Source of the DNA: Pseudomonas lundensis
GTDB lineage: Bacteria > Pseudomonadota > Gammaproteobacteria > Pseudomonadales > Pseudomonadaceae
Direction: 5' to 3'
Assembly (NCBI RefSeq): GCF_002269125.1
Contig: NZ_NQKI01000004.1
Location: forward strand, 1 to 64,000
DNA: 64,000 nucleotides
A model generated the notes under the pieces. It saw only the letters and a program-made list of their open reading frames with translations. It was not told where the DNA came from and did no database searches. The translations under genes and the position numbers were made by a program. The stretch's first letter is position 1. Each line of letters begins with the position of its first letter. Below are positions 9,335 through 18,400 of the stretch, piece by piece.

Positions 9335-10117
9335 ATGCCGCGTTTTGCCGCCAACCTGTCCATGCTGTTCACCGAACAGGATTTTCTTGTCCGTTTTCAA
9401 GCGGCTGCCAACGCTGGTTTCCACGGCGTTGAATACCTGTTTCCGTACGACTACAGCTCTGCCGAAATCAAGGCCCAACTGGATGCCAACAAACTGACCC
9501 AGGTGCTGTTCAACCTGCCCGCGGGCGACTGGGCCAAAGGCGAGCGCGGGATTGCCTGCCTGCCGGACCGTGTCGAAGAATTTCGCGCCGGGGTCGATCT
9601 GGCCATCGCCTACGCCCAAGTACTGGGTAACGACCAAATCAACTGCCTGGCAGGCATTCGCCCACAGGGCATAGACGAGGCACTGATTGAAAAAACCTTC
9701 GTCAGCAACCTCAAATACGCCGCCGAAAAACTGCACGCGGTGGGCATCAAACTGGTGATGGAAGCCATCAACACCCGCGACATCCCCGGCTTCTACCTCA
9801 ACAACACGCGTCAGGCGCTGGCCATTCAGGAGAAGGTCGGCAGCGCCAACCTGTTCCTGCAATACGACATCTACCACATGCAAATCATGGAAGGTGATTT
9901 GGCGCGCACCCTGCAAACGCACCTGCCGCAGATCAACCACATCCAATTGGCCGATAACCCGGGCCGCCACGAACCGGGCACCGGCGAAATCAACTACCGC
10001 TTCCTGTTCGAACACCTTGACCGCATCGGCTATCAAGGCTGGGTTGGCTGCGAATACAAGCCGTTAACCAGCACCGAAGCCGGGCTGGGCTGGCTCAAGA
10101 CGCATAACGCGGTGTAA
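9335..10117 (+). CDS. hyi: Hydroxypyruvate isomerase
   Basis: A 260-residue TIM-barrel protein of the xylose-isomerase-like family, interconverting hydroxypyruvate and tartronate semialdehyde. It starts at ATG 9335 (MPRFAANLSMLFTEQDF) with GCAGGAG upstream; five further codons in frame upstream are unlikely. Family features are visible: KLVMEAINTRDIPGFYL with the metal-binding glutamate, YDIYHMQIMEGDL, and GCEYKP near the end. It is the second gene of the glyoxylate operon, 59 bases after gcl, and supplies substrate flexibility between Gcl and GlxR. Confidence 0.95.
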   Translation: MPRFAANLSMLFTEQDFLVRFQAAANAGFHGVEYLFPYDYSSAEIKAQLDANKLTQVLFNLPAGDWAKGERGIACLPDRVEEFRAGVDLAIAYAQVLGNDQINCLAGIRPQGIDEALIEKTFVSNLKYAAEKLHAVGIKLVMEAINTRDIPGFYLNNTRQALAIQEKVGSANLFLQYDIYHMQIMEGDLARTLQTHLPQINHIQLADNPGRHEPGTGEINYRFLFEHLDRIGYQGWVGCEYKPLTSTEAGLGWLKTHNAV

Positions 10118-10207
10118 GGCTTTCGGTATCACGGGCTGCTGCACACCCCTTGGCAGCCCACAGCAGCGACTACGGCTGTTTATCCAATAAAAACAAGAGG
10201 ATTTGTC

Positions 10208-11098
10208 ATGGCTAAAATCGGATTTATCGGCACCGGCATCATGGGTTCGCCCATGGCCAGCAACCTGCAAAAGGCTGGCCACAGCCTGTTCCTGTCGACC
10301 CACCACGGCGCGGCCCCCGCCGACCTGGTGGCTGCAGGCGCCATCGCCCTGGCCAGCCCGAAAGAAGTGGCCCAGGAAGCCGAATTCATCATCGTCATGG
10401 TGCCGGACACCCCACAGGTGGAAGACGTACTGTTCCGCGAAGACGGGATCGCGGCAGGCCTGAGCCCGAATAAAGTGGTGATCGACATGAGTTCGATCTC
10501 GCCCACCGCGACCAAAGCGTTCGCTGAAAAAATCACTGCCAAAGGCGCGTACTACCTGGACGCACCCGTCTCTGGCGGTGAAGTCGGGGCCAAAGCGGGC
10601 ACCCTGAGCATCATGGTCGGCGGTCAGGAGCAGATCTTCCAGCGCGCCCTGCCCCTGCTGCAAAACATGGGCAAAAACATCACCCTGGTGGGTGGCAATG
10701 GCGACGGCCAGACCGCCAAAGTGGCCAACCAGATCATCGTGGCCCTGAACATTCAGGCCGTCGCTGAAGCGCTGGTGTTTGCCGCCAAAAACGGTGCAGA
10801 CCCGGCCAAGGTCCGTGAGGCACTGATGGGCGGCTTTGCGTCTTCCAAAATCCTTGAAGTACACGGCGAACGCATGATCAAAGGCACCTTCGATCCTGGC
10901 TTCCGCATCAGCCTGCACCAGAAGGACCTGAACCTGGCCCTGGCAGGCGCCCGCGAACTGGGGATCAACTTGCCCAACACGGCCAACGCACAGCAAGTGT
11001 TCAGCACCTGCGCTGCCATCGGTGGCAGCAACTGGGATCACTCGGCGCTGATCAAAGGCCTGGAACACATGGCCAACTTCTCGATCCGCGAGCAGTAA
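10208..11098 (+). CDS. glxR: 2-hydroxy-3-oxopropionate (tartronate semialdehyde) reductase
   Basis: A 296-residue enzyme of the beta-hydroxyacid dehydrogenase family, reducing tartronate semialdehyde to D-glycerate with NAD(P)H. An N-terminal Rossmann motif (GFIGTGIMGSPMASNL), the substrate-binding signature (DAPVSGGEVGAKAGTLSIMVGG) and the catalytic lysine segment (GDGQTAKVANQIIVALNI) are all present. It starts at ATG 10208 after AAGAGG. It is the third gene after gcl and hyi. The glycerate kinase (ttuD) and pyruvate kinase genes that often follow in Pseudomonas are absent here. Confidence 0.95.
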   Translation: MAKIGFIGTGIMGSPMASNLQKAGHSLFLSTHHGAAPADLVAAGAIALASPKEVAQEAEFIIVMVPDTPQVEDVLFREDGIAAGLSPNKVVIDMSSISPTATKAFAEKITAKGAYYLDAPVSGGEVGAKAGTLSIMVGGQEQIFQRALPLLQNMGKNITLVGGNGDGQTAKVANQIIVALNIQAVAEALVFAAKNGADPAKVREALMGGFASSKILEVHGERMIKGTFDPGFRISLHQKDLNLALAGARELGINLPNTANAQQVFSTCAAIGGSNWDHSALIKGLEHMANFSIREQ

Positions 11099-11110
11099 CG
11101 CCACCCCTGT

Positions 11111-11137
11111 AGCCGCCGCCCACCCCCTGCGGCGGCT
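11111..11137. repeat. REP-like hairpin after glxR
   Basis: AGCCGCCGC (11111-11119) pairs with GCGGCGGCT (11129-11137), within CTGTAGCCGCCGC...GCGGCGGCTGC. This resembles the Pseudomonas REP (repetitive extragenic palindromic) core. It lies 13 bases after the glxR stop and may end or stabilise the operon transcript. Confidence 0.6.
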
Positions 11138-11172
11138 GCACACCTCTTTCCCCTCTGAAGTGTGTCATCACC

Positions 11173-12072
11173 ATGCACGCCCCTTCATTCAGCCAGCCGT
11201 GTCCGGATTGGGCGACGGCCCTGTGCAACGGCTTCAGCCAGATTTTCCTGCAACGCCACCCGCTCTGCGGCGTGCTCTGTTTGCTGGCCATTGTGGTCGG
11301 CGCGCCTGCGCTGTTGGGTGGCGCGCTGCTGGGCGGGATCAGCGGTCTGTTGACCGCACAACGGCGCGGTTACCCCAAACCCGAGCGGCAGGCCGGGCTC
11401 TACAGTTACAACGGCGTGTTGCTGGGGTTGCTCCTGAGCCATCAACTGCCGTGGTCGCCCATGCTGCCCTTGCTAATCATTGCCAGTGCCGGACTGAGCG
11501 CCATGCTGGTCCATCAATGGCTCAAACGGGCGCCTGACGGTAATCGCCTCATGGCGTATACGGCGCCTTTCGTCGGTCTTGGGTGGCTGCTGCTCAGCGT
11601 CAATCCAGCATCCGTAACGGCGACCCTCCCCGTAGCAGAACTGAGCGGGCTCACGCTCACGCAAGGGCTGTTGAGTGGCATCGGCCAAGTCATGCTGCTG
11701 CAATCCCCCATCGCTGGCCTGTTGATAGTGACCGGGCTGTGGCTGAGCAGCCGCCGCGCTGCCCTGTGGGCGCTGGCAGGCGCTTTCGCGGGGATGGGGT
11801 TGCATCTGCTACAGCACGACCCGGCCCCTGCATTAAGCGGACTGGCGGGCTATAACCCGGCGCTGGCAGCGTTGGCGTTGAGCCAGCACACGCGTCAGCC
11901 CTGGCGACCGTTGGCTGGCATCCTGCTTGCCGTACTGCTCACGCCCGGTTTTGCCGCGCTCGGGCTGCCTGCGCTGACCGCGCCATTTATTCTCAGTTGC
12001 TGGCTGGTACACGCCAGCGTGCGCCTTTTAAAACCGGCAAATGAGCAATCACGGTTGCGCATTGAGCGCTAA
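11173..12072 (+). CDS. Urea transporter (UT/Yut family)
   Basis: A 299-residue polytopic membrane protein. The urea-transporter signature is visible near the N-terminus: GALLGGISGLLTAQRRGYPK followed by GLYSYNGVLLGLLL, and a related pattern recurs in the second half (LSGLAGYNPALAALAL), the internal duplication typical of the family. About ten hydrophobic segments can be counted. It should provide a channel for urea across the inner membrane. No urease gene is in view. It follows the glyoxylate operon after a REP-like hairpin; urea and glyoxylate are the two products of ureide (allantoin) breakdown, so the proximity may be functional. Confidence 0.85.
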   Translation: MHAPSFSQPCPDWATALCNGFSQIFLQRHPLCGVLCLLAIVVGAPALLGGALLGGISGLLTAQRRGYPKPERQAGLYSYNGVLLGLLLSHQLPWSPMLPLLIIASAGLSAMLVHQWLKRAPDGNRLMAYTAPFVGLGWLLLSVNPASVTATLPVAELSGLTLTQGLLSGIGQVMLLQSPIAGLLIVTGLWLSSRRAALWALAGAFAGMGLHLLQHDPAPALSGLAGYNPALAALALSQHTRQPWRPLAGILLAVLLTPGFAALGLPALTAPFILSCWLVHASVRLLKPANEQSRLRIER

Positions 12073-12111
12073 TCCCCGAATCTTCTTACCTTTGAGATTC
12101 GAGCTTCGTAC

Positions 12112-12933
12112 ATGAATAACAACGACTGGCGCCAGCGGCTCTACGTGATGGTTTTTCAAGCCGACACCCCCGCCGGACGCCGTTTCGACACCACATTACT
12201 GCTGATTATTTTGTGCAGCCTGGTGGTGGTGATCCTTGACAGTATCGACAGCATCCACCGCGATTACGCCAACCTGCTGGCCTACATCGAGTGGGGTTTT
12301 ACGTTTGTCTTTGCCGTGGAATACGGCCTGCGTCTGTATTGCTCACCCAAACCCCTGCGCTACGCGTTCAGCTTTTACGGGCTGGTGGATTTGCTGGCCA
12401 TCGTGCCGGGAATTCTGGCGATCTATTACAGCGATGCGCAGTATCTGTTGATTATTCGCATCATCCGCATGCTGCGAATCTTTCGGGTACTCAAGCTGGT
12501 GCCCTACTTGAGTCAGGCCAATTACCTACTCTCGGCCCTGCGCGGCAGCAAACAGAAAATCATCGTGTTTCTGGTCAGCGTTTCCACGCTGGTCACAGTA
12601 TTCGGCACCCTGATGTACGTGGTGGAGGGGCCTGAAAACGGTTTTACCAGCATCCCGGTCAGCATCTATTGGGCCATCGTCACCCTGACCACGGTGGGCT
12701 TCGGCGATATCGTGCCGAAGACCCCGTTCGGGCAAATTATCTCGGCCATGGTGATGATCACCGGTTACTCGATCATCGCTGTGCCCACCGGGATTTTCAC
12801 CGCCGAATTGGCCAACGCCATGCGCGGCGAACAGCTCAAACACAACTGCCCCACCTGCAAAAAAGAACGCCATGAACAATCGGCGTCTTTTTGTTCGCGC
12901 TGCGGCAATGCACTTTTTACCAAAAATGCATAA
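12112..12933 (+). CDS. Voltage-gated ion channel, potassium type, with C-terminal zinc ribbon
   Basis: 273 residues. There are six transmembrane segments, an arginine-rich S4 (LLIIRIIRMLRIFRVLKLV at about 121-139) and a pore loop with the potassium selectivity filter TVGFGD. After S6 the protein ends in a compact cytoplasmic tail with two Cys pairs, CPTC and CSRCG, a zinc-ribbon-like module. It resembles the KvAP/Kch-like ion transporter family. The start is ATG 12112. It has no operon partner. The zinc ribbon is unusual compared with the RCK domains of other bacterial K+ channels and could mediate assembly or redox/metal sensing (inference). Confidence 0.9.
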   Translation: MNNNDWRQRLYVMVFQADTPAGRRFDTTLLLIILCSLVVVILDSIDSIHRDYANLLAYIEWGFTFVFAVEYGLRLYCSPKPLRYAFSFYGLVDLLAIVPGILAIYYSDAQYLLIIRIIRMLRIFRVLKLVPYLSQANYLLSALRGSKQKIIVFLVSVSTLVTVFGTLMYVVEGPENGFTSIPVSIYWAIVTLTTVGFGDIVPKTPFGQIISAMVMITGYSIIAVPTGIFTAELANAMRGEQLKHNCPTCKKERHEQSASFCSRCGNALFTKNA

Positions 12934-12975
12934 GCACTGATTTTTTTAATCTTTTAAGCACTAAACGTCAGCGGC

Positions 12976-12981
12976 TATAGT
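12976..12981 (+). promoter_or_regulatory. Possible -10 element for sbp
   Basis: TATAGT about 40 bases upstream of the sbp start, with a weak -35-like TTTAAG 17 bases earlier. The region is AT-rich. Weak evidence. Confidence 0.3.
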
Positions 12982-13016
12982 TGCTGGCAATTTGCACCGA
13001 CAACAAGGAATGAGCA

Positions 13017-14018
13017 GTGAAAAACCTTTTTAGCGCCTCTGTGCTCGCCGCCAGCCTGGCGTTTATGGGCATCGCCCAAGCCGCTCCCAAGCCGCTGCTG
13101 AACGTGTCATACGACGTCATGCGCGATTTCTACAAAGACTATAACCCGGCGTTCCAAAAACACTGGGAGGCGCAACACGACGGGAAGCAATTGGTGCAAA
13201 TGTCGTTCGGCGGCTCCAGCAAACAAGCACGCTCGGTGATCGACGGGCTGCCCGCTGACGTCATCACCATGAACATGGCCACCGACATCAATGCTCTGGC
13301 CGATAACGGCAAACTGGTGCCTGAGAATTGGGTCACCCGCTTGCCGAACAACAGTGCACCGTTCACCTCGGCCACCGTGTTTATTGTGCGCAAAGGTAAC
13401 CCCAAAGCCCTGAAAGACTGGCCGGACCTGGTCAAGGATGGCGTGCAAGTGATCGTGCCGAACCCAAAAACCTCGGGCAATGGCCGTTACACCTTCCTGT
13501 CCGCCTGGGGCTATGTCCTGAAAAACGGCGGGGATGAAGCAAAAGCCAGAGCCTTCCTCGGCAAGATGTTCAAACAAGTGCCCGTTCTGGACACCGGCGG
13601 CCGTGCAGCGACAACCACCTTCATGACCAACCAGATCGGCGACGTGCTGGTGACCTTTGAAAACGAAGCGGAAATGATCGCCCGTGAATTTGGCCGCGAC
13701 CAGTTCGAAGTGATTTACCCCAGCGTTTCGGCCGAAGCTGAACCGCCAGTGACTGTGGTCGACAAAGTGGTCGACAAAAAAGGCACGCGTGAGGTGGCTG
13801 AAGCCTATTTGAAGTATTTGTGGTCGCCTGAAGGTCAGGAAATCGCAGCTAAAAACTACCTGCGCCCACGTAACCCGGAGATTCTGGCCAAGTACAGCGA
13901 TCGCTTCCCGAAAGTCGACTTTCTCTCTGTGGAGAAAACCTTCGGCGACTGGCGCGAGGTGCAAAAAACCTACTTCAATGACGGCGGCGTGTTCGATCAG
14001 GTCTACTCGCCCAATTAA
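13017..14018 (+). CDS. sbp: Periplasmic sulfate-binding protein
   Basis: 333 residues, starting at GTG 13017 after AAGGA; the nearby ATG at 13010 is in another frame. A signal peptide (MKNLFSASVLAASLAFMGIAQA, cut before APKPL) directs export. The mature protein has the sulfate-binding signatures LLNVSYDVMRDFYKDYN, FGGSSKQARSVIDGLPADV and IPNPKTSGNGRY-type sequence (VPNPKTSGNGRYTFL). It captures sulfate (or thiosulfate) for the CysTWA ABC importer, whose genes are not adjacent. A gene this isolated is common for sbp in Pseudomonas and is expected to be under CysB control; I did not identify a CysB site. Confidence 0.95.
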   Translation: MKNLFSASVLAASLAFMGIAQAAPKPLLNVSYDVMRDFYKDYNPAFQKHWEAQHDGKQLVQMSFGGSSKQARSVIDGLPADVITMNMATDINALADNGKLVPENWVTRLPNNSAPFTSATVFIVRKGNPKALKDWPDLVKDGVQVIVPNPKTSGNGRYTFLSAWGYVLKNGGDEAKARAFLGKMFKQVPVLDTGGRAATTTFMTNQIGDVLVTFENEAEMIAREFGRDQFEVIYPSVSAEAEPPVTVVDKVVDKKGTREVAEAYLKYLWSPEGQEIAAKNYLRPRNPEILAKYSDRFPKVDFLSVEKTFGDWREVQKTYFNDGGVFDQVYSPN

Positions 14019-14053
14019 CCCATGCGACACGGCCGCAACGGCTGTCAGGTGAC

Positions 14054-14083
14054 GCGAGGCTTCGACATTGATCGACACCTCGC
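14054..14083. terminator. Hairpin after sbp
   Basis: GCGAGG ... CCTCGC with internal TCGA/TCGA pairing and a short loop, 36 bases after the sbp stop. It could end sbp transcription before topB; no T run follows. Confidence 0.4.
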
Positions 14084-14117
14084 GCCTCATCAGCGACGAC
14101 AGCACCTGCACCTTGAG

Positions 14118-14133
14118 CTGTACATAAATACAG
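14118..14133. promoter_or_regulatory. LexA-box-like site upstream of topB
   Basis: CTGTACATAAATACAG has the CTG-N10-CAG form and differs from the ideal CTG(TA)5CAG at two of 16 positions. It is 71 bases upstream of the topB start, where a repressor could block the promoter. If functional, topoisomerase III would belong to the SOS response in this strain. Confidence 0.55.
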
Positions 14134-14204
14134 TAAAAACAGTTGCCCCGATTTCAATCTCTGCCATGCTGTGCACCTTCTGCGCAGCATGAACGAGTGA
14201 AACG

Positions 14205-16142
14205 ATGCGGCTGTTTTTGTGTGAAAAACCTTCCCAGGCCAAAGATATTGCGGCCGTGCTCGGCGCCAGCCGTCGCGGTGACGGCTGCTGGGTGGGCCCC
14301 AATGCCACCGTCACCTGGTGCATCGGTCATTTACTCGAAACCGCTCCGCCCGACGCCTACGACGAGCGCTACAAACGCTGGGTGCTGGCCGACCTGCCCA
14401 TCGTGCCGCAGCAGTGGAAGATGCGCGTCAAACCCAAAACCGCCAGCCAGTTCAAGGCCGTCAAGCGCCTGCTGGGCGAAGCCCGGGAGCTGGTAATCGC
14501 CACCGACGCCGACCGTGAAGGCGAAATGATCGCCCGCGAGCTGATCGAACACTGCCGCTATCGCGGGCCGATCCAGCGTCTGTGGCTGTCGGCACTGGAC
14601 GACGCCTCGATCCGCAAGGCACTGGCCGCGCTCAAGCCCGGCGCCGAGACCTTCAACCTGTATCACGCGGCCTTGGGGCGCTCCCGGGCCGATTGGCTGA
14701 TCGGCATGAACATGAGCCGCCTGTTTACCCTGCTCGGGCGTCAGTCGGGCTACCAGGGTGTGCTCCCTGTTGGCCGCGTACAAACCCCGACCTTGCGCCT
14801 GGTGGTGGACCGCGACCGCAGCATCAACGACTTCATCCCCGTCGCCTACTGGGCCATTGATGTGCAACTCAACCATGACGGGCACCTGTTTATCGCGCAA
14901 TGGCGCGCCGCCCCTGACACCTGCGACGATCAGGACCGCTGCCTGAATCAGGCCCACGCGCAGCAAGCCGCCATGGCAATGCAAAACGCCAGCACCGCAC
15001 GGGTGATCTCACTGCGCACCGAGCGCATGCGTGAAGTCGCGCCGCTGCCGTTCGACCTCGGCACGTTGCAAGAAGTATGTTCCAAGAAATTGGGGCTGGG
15101 CGCGCAAGAAACCCTCGACATCGCCCAGTCACTGTATGAAACCTACAAAGTCATCACCTACCCGCGCAGCGACTGCGGCTACCTGCCACAAAGCCAGCAC
15201 GCGGAAGCCGCTTCAATCCTCGGGGCGTTGCAGCAGGCCGATCCAGCCTTGCAGCCGCTGGCAGGATTTCTGGACCCGCAACGCCGTTCTCGGGCATGGA
15301 ACGACGCCAAGGTCAGCGCTCACCACGGGATCATCCCCACGGCCGCCGCAAAAAACCTCGAACGCCTGAGCGGTAAGCAGCGGGCCGTCTACACATTGAT
15401 TCGCGCGCGCTATCTGGCGCAATTCCTGCCCAACCATGAGTACGATCGCACTCAGGCGGATTTCGACTGCGCGGGGCATGCGCTGCGAGCGGTGGGCAAG
15501 CAAATTGTCGAACCGGGCTGGAAGCGCGCCCTGCCTGAAGCCCTCGCCCCTGCCAAGGGCCGCGAAGCCCCGGCACCTCAGCCGTTGCCGCGCCTGAACG
15601 AGGGCCTCGATTGCGCTGTGGCGAACGTACTGCTCAAAGACCTGTGGACCCAGCCGCCCAAGCCGTTCACCGAAGGCGACTTGATCAAGGCCATGAAAAA
15701 CGTCGCCAAGTGGGTCCAGGACCCGCTGCTCAAGCAAAAACTCAAGGACACCACCGGCATCGGCACCGAAGCCACCCGCGCCGGGATCATTCAGGGCTTG
15801 CTGGACCGCGGGTATCTGAACAAAAACGGCAAGGCGTTGGCGGCCACGCCAGCGGCCTTCAGCCTGATCGACGCCGTGCCACGCGCCATCGCAGACCCCG
15901 GCACCACGGCGATCTGGGAACAAGCGCTAGACATGGTGCAAAGCGGCGAAATGAGCCTCGACATCTTCGTCGCCAAACAGGCGGCATGGATGAGCAAACA
16001 CATCGAACGTTGCAGCGGCCTGCAAATGACCCTGCGCGGCCCGGCCAGCCCGGCGGGGGGCGCCCCCCCGTGGAAGAAAAAACGCAAGGCAGCCGCAGGC
16101 AAACCCAAGGCCAAACGTGCCGTTAAGGCCACAGGCGCCTGA
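14205..16142 (+). CDS. topB: DNA topoisomerase III
   Basis: 645 residues, close to the 653 of the E. coli enzyme. This type IA topoisomerase decatenates and unlinks single-stranded DNA, usually with RecQ. The TOPRIM domain begins at the N-terminus (MRLFLCEKPSQAKDIAAVLG) and has the acidic ATDADREGEMIARELIEH motif. The catalytic tyrosine is in VITYPRSDCGYLP at about residue 318. The GVLPVGRVQTPTLRLVVDRD segment is the family's conserved central motif. A short basic tail (KKKRKAAAGKPKAKR) replaces longer C-terminal domains. The start is ATG 14205 with a weak ribosome-binding site. A LexA-like box precedes it. Confidence 0.96.
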   Translation: MRLFLCEKPSQAKDIAAVLGASRRGDGCWVGPNATVTWCIGHLLETAPPDAYDERYKRWVLADLPIVPQQWKMRVKPKTASQFKAVKRLLGEARELVIATDADREGEMIARELIEHCRYRGPIQRLWLSALDDASIRKALAALKPGAETFNLYHAALGRSRADWLIGMNMSRLFTLLGRQSGYQGVLPVGRVQTPTLRLVVDRDRSINDFIPVAYWAIDVQLNHDGHLFIAQWRAAPDTCDDQDRCLNQAHAQQAAMAMQNASTARVISLRTERMREVAPLPFDLGTLQEVCSKKLGLGAQETLDIAQSLYETYKVITYPRSDCGYLPQSQHAEAASILGALQQADPALQPLAGFLDPQRRSRAWNDAKVSAHHGIIPTAAAKNLERLSGKQRAVYTLIRARYLAQFLPNHEYDRTQADFDCAGHALRAVGKQIVEPGWKRALPEALAPAKGREAPAPQPLPRLNEGLDCAVANVLLKDLWTQPPKPFTEGDLIKAMKNVAKWVQDPLLKQKLKDTTGIGTEATRAGIIQGLLDRGYLNKNGKALAATPAAFSLIDAVPRAIADPGTTAIWEQALDMVQSGEMSLDIFVAKQAAWMSKHIERCSGLQMTLRGPASPAGGAPPWKKKRKAAAGKPKAKRAVKATGA

Positions 16143-16170
16143 TCGGGCACCTGTGCTGCAAGCCTTGTGC

Positions 16171-17013
16171 TTAAAGCGCCAGGCGGCCCGAGATGCACGT
16201 CACGGCAGCGCCGCCCACCCAAATATCTGCACCGACGCGCTCAATAGCGACACGGCCCGCCCGGGCCATCGCGGTGCCCTGGCTCACCACATAACGCTCC
16301 GGCGCCAGCCCTTCGGCCATCAGCCACTGCGCCAGACCGGCGTTCAGGCTGCCGGTGACCGGGTCTTCCTGCATACCGTCCCCGGCGATAAAGGCACGCA
16401 CTTCAAAATGAGCGTCATCGCCGTCCTTCTCGCTGTCCCACGGCGCAATCACCCCCAAAGCCAGCCCCAACAGTTGCGGGTAGTCCGGCTCCAAAGCCAG
16501 CACCTGCGCCCGGTCGCGCAGCATGATGGCCACCCATTCCGGCCCATTGTCGACCCAATTCGCGCGCACCACCGCCTGCGGTTCAATCCGCAAACCCGAG
16601 CAGATGCGCTGCATCAGAGCCTCATCCACCGGCCCGCTGCGCAACAAGGGCGGCGCCTTGAAGGCCAGTTGTCCAGCCTCGCGCCGAATGCCGATCAGGC
16701 CGGCGCTGCATTCCTGGACAATCTCTTGTGCCTTGGGCTGCCCCCCGGCTTCAAGCCAGGCATGGCAACTGCCCAACGTCGGGTGCCCGGCAAAGGGTAA
16801 TTCGCGCAGGGTGGTGAAGATGCGCAAGCGATAATCGGCCAATGGGTTGCGCGGTTTGAGTACGAAGGTGGTTTCACTGAGGTTGGTCCAGCGGGCAAAG
16901 TCCGCCATCTGTGCATCACTCAGGCCGTCGGCGTTTAACACCACGGCCACGGGGTTGCCCTTGAGCGCACTGCTGCTGAACACATCCACTTGCTTGAATT
17001 CGAATTGATTCAC
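16171..17013 (-). CDS. PhzF-family isomerase/epimerase
   Basis: 280 residues in the two-domain diaminopimelate-epimerase fold. Family motifs are [19 protein letters not shown] at the N-terminus, [11 protein letters not shown] carrying the catalytic glutamate, and [14 protein letters not shown]. The C-terminal half has [21 protein letters not shown] chose GTG at 17013 because AGGAG lies six bases upstream; a TTG at 17019 would sit directly on that ribosome-binding site. No phenazine genes are nearby, so this is one of the many PhzF-like proteins of unknown substrate. Convergent with topB. Confidence 0.9.
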   Translation of the reverse strand: MNQFEFKQVDVFSSSALKGNPVAVVLNADGLSDAQMADFARWTNLSETTFVLKPRNPLADYRLRIFTTLRELPFAGHPTLGSCHAWLEAGGQPKAQEIVQECSAGLIGIRREAGQLAFKAPPLLRSGPVDEALMQRICSGLRIEPQAVVRANWVDNGPEWVAIMLRDRAQVLALEPDYPQLLGLALGVIAPWDSEKDGDDAHFEVRAFIAGDGMQEDPVTGSLNAGLAQWLMAEGLAPERYVVSQGTAMARAGRVAIERVGADIWVGGAAVTCISGRLAL

Positions 17014-17146
17014 ACGCAACTCCTGTCAAATACGCACCCCCATGGCAGTGCCCGCACGGGTGCTGGGTCGGGTAGCCCGCAACATAGAATCTCGCGCCCC
17101 ACGTGACAAGGTATTATCCCCGCCAGTTTTCACTCTGGAGTTCAGC

Positions 17147-17869
17147 ATGACCGCACGTACCTTTCTCATCACCGCCGCCAGTAAAGGAATCGGACGCGCG
17201 CTGGCGATTTATCTGTCAGAAGCAGGCCACACCGTCGTCGGCATTGCGCGCCATGCCGACGACCCTTCCTTCCCCGGCACGCTGGTGGCGCTGGACTTGG
17301 CGGACCGTGCGCGCAGTGCGCAGGTCCTGGCCGAACTGAGCGAACGCTTTGCATTTGACGGGCTGGTTAACAACGTCGGGCTGGTGTGCCCGCAGGCGTT
17401 GGGCGAGATTGATCTGGAAGCCTTCGACGACGTCATGCGGGTCAACCTGCATTCGGCTTTACAAGCCACTCAAGCCCTGCTGCCAGGCATGCGCACCCGG
17501 GGTTGGGGACGTATCGTGAACATTTCCAGCTTGACCGTGCTGGGCATCACGCAGCGCACGGCCTATGCGGCAGCCAAGGCCGCGCTGGTCAGTTTCACCC
17601 GCTCGTGGTCGCTGGAACTGGCGCAAACCGGGATCACCGTCAACGCCGTAGCACCCGGCCCGACCGAAACCGAGCTGTTCCGCGCCAACAACCCGCCGGG
17701 GTCCGAAGGCGAAGCCCGTTATCTGGCAGGCGTACCCATGGCGCGCCTGGGCCAACCCCACGAGATTGCCTCTGCGATTGCGTTTTTGCTGTCTGAAAAC
17801 AGTGGCTATATCACGGGCCAAACCCTGTTCGTTGACGGCGGTGCATCGGTGGGCAAAGCCGCGTTTTAA
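17147..17869 (+). CDS. Short-chain dehydrogenase/reductase (SDR)
   Basis: 240 residues, starting at ATG 17147 ([19 protein letters not shown]) with TGGAG upstream. A classical SDR: the TAASKGIG nucleotide-binding motif, VNNVG in place of NNAG, catalytic NISS serine and YAAAK tyrosine/lysine, and the C-terminal [13 protein letters not shown] typical of FabG-like enzymes. The substrate is not evident. The gene stands alone between PhzF (divergent) and a lipoprotein gene (convergent). Confidence 0.92.
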   Translation: MTARTFLITAASKGIGRALAIYLSEAGHTVVGIARHADDPSFPGTLVALDLADRARSAQVLAELSERFAFDGLVNNVGLVCPQALGEIDLEAFDDVMRVNLHSALQATQALLPGMRTRGWGRIVNISSLTVLGITQRTAYAAAKAALVSFTRSWSLELAQTGITVNAVAPGPTETELFRANNPPGSEGEARYLAGVPMARLGQPHEIASAIAFLLSENSGYITGQTLFVDGGASVGKAAF

Positions 17870-17880
17870 CGACGCGCCAT

Positions 17881-17910
17881 AAAAAACGGCGACCTGTGCA
17901 GGTCGCCGTT
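17881..17910 (-). terminator. Intrinsic terminator shared by the SDR and lipoprotein genes
   Basis: AACGGCGACCTG-TG-CAGGTCGCCGTT, a perfect 12-bp stem at 17885-17910. On the minus strand it is followed by TTTTTT, giving a textbook intrinsic terminator five bases after the lipoprotein stop. It also lies 15 bases after the SDR stop on the plus strand. Confidence 0.85.
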
Positions 17911-17914
17911 CAAC

Positions 17915-18313
17915 TTACTTGAACTGCCGGCTCAACCCCGGCGGCACGCCGCTGATGTCGGTCTCTTCCCACGGCCCGTTCGGGCTGACAGAACGGCTCC
18001 AGCCGTTGCTCCAGCGGTAGTACGTGCGCTGGCGATAGAACGTGTTCGGCTGAGCATCCAAGACATACACCCCCAAACGCGCATCCCAATGGCTTGGCCC
18101 GCCCGGTGGCGGAGCAAAAGTGGCCGACGTCCGCGGCAGCGGTTTTGGCGGCTTGGGAATCGGCATGTCGGGCAACGGCTTTGCCGCGGGCGATGACGGC
18201 TGCGGCACGCGCGCAGGCGCGGTTGGAGCCTGCTGATCCGAAGGCTGATGAACCGCACAGGCGCTCAGGCCTAAGGCGAAACTGAGCAGGGTGATGCGGG
18301 CAAGCGGTCTCAT
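17915..18313 (-). CDS. Small proline-rich lipoprotein
   Basis: 132 residues with a lipoprotein signal peptide, MRPLARITLLSFALGLSAC; the lipobox is LSAC with Cys19 as the lipidated residue. A proline/alanine-rich linker (about 30-70) follows, then a compact C-terminal part rich in Tyr/Arg/Trp (FYRQRTYYRWSNGWSRSVSPNGPWEETD). No enzyme motif. Probably an outer-membrane-anchored protein of unknown function; similar uncharacterised lipoproteins are frequent in Pseudomonas. It is separated from ccmI by 87 bases. Confidence 0.75.
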   Translation of the reverse strand: MRPLARITLLSFALGLSACAVHQPSDQQAPTAPARVPQPSSPAAKPLPDMPIPKPPKPLPRTSATFAPPPGGPSHWDARLGVYVLDAQPNTFYRQRTYYRWSNGWSRSVSPNGPWEETDISGVPPGLSRQFK

Positions 18314-18400
18314 ACGGTGTTCTCTTGTCGTTAATTGTCCCCGCCGGCGCGCAGGTGCTTCGCGATGCGCGCGCGTGCCCGCGGGGACAATGTGGACCGG

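Noticed and set aside
9288..11137. CRISPR array or phage attachment site suggested by short palindromes
   Set aside because: The palindromes are single hairpins or REP-like sequences; there are no regularly spaced repeats and no tRNA gene in the window.
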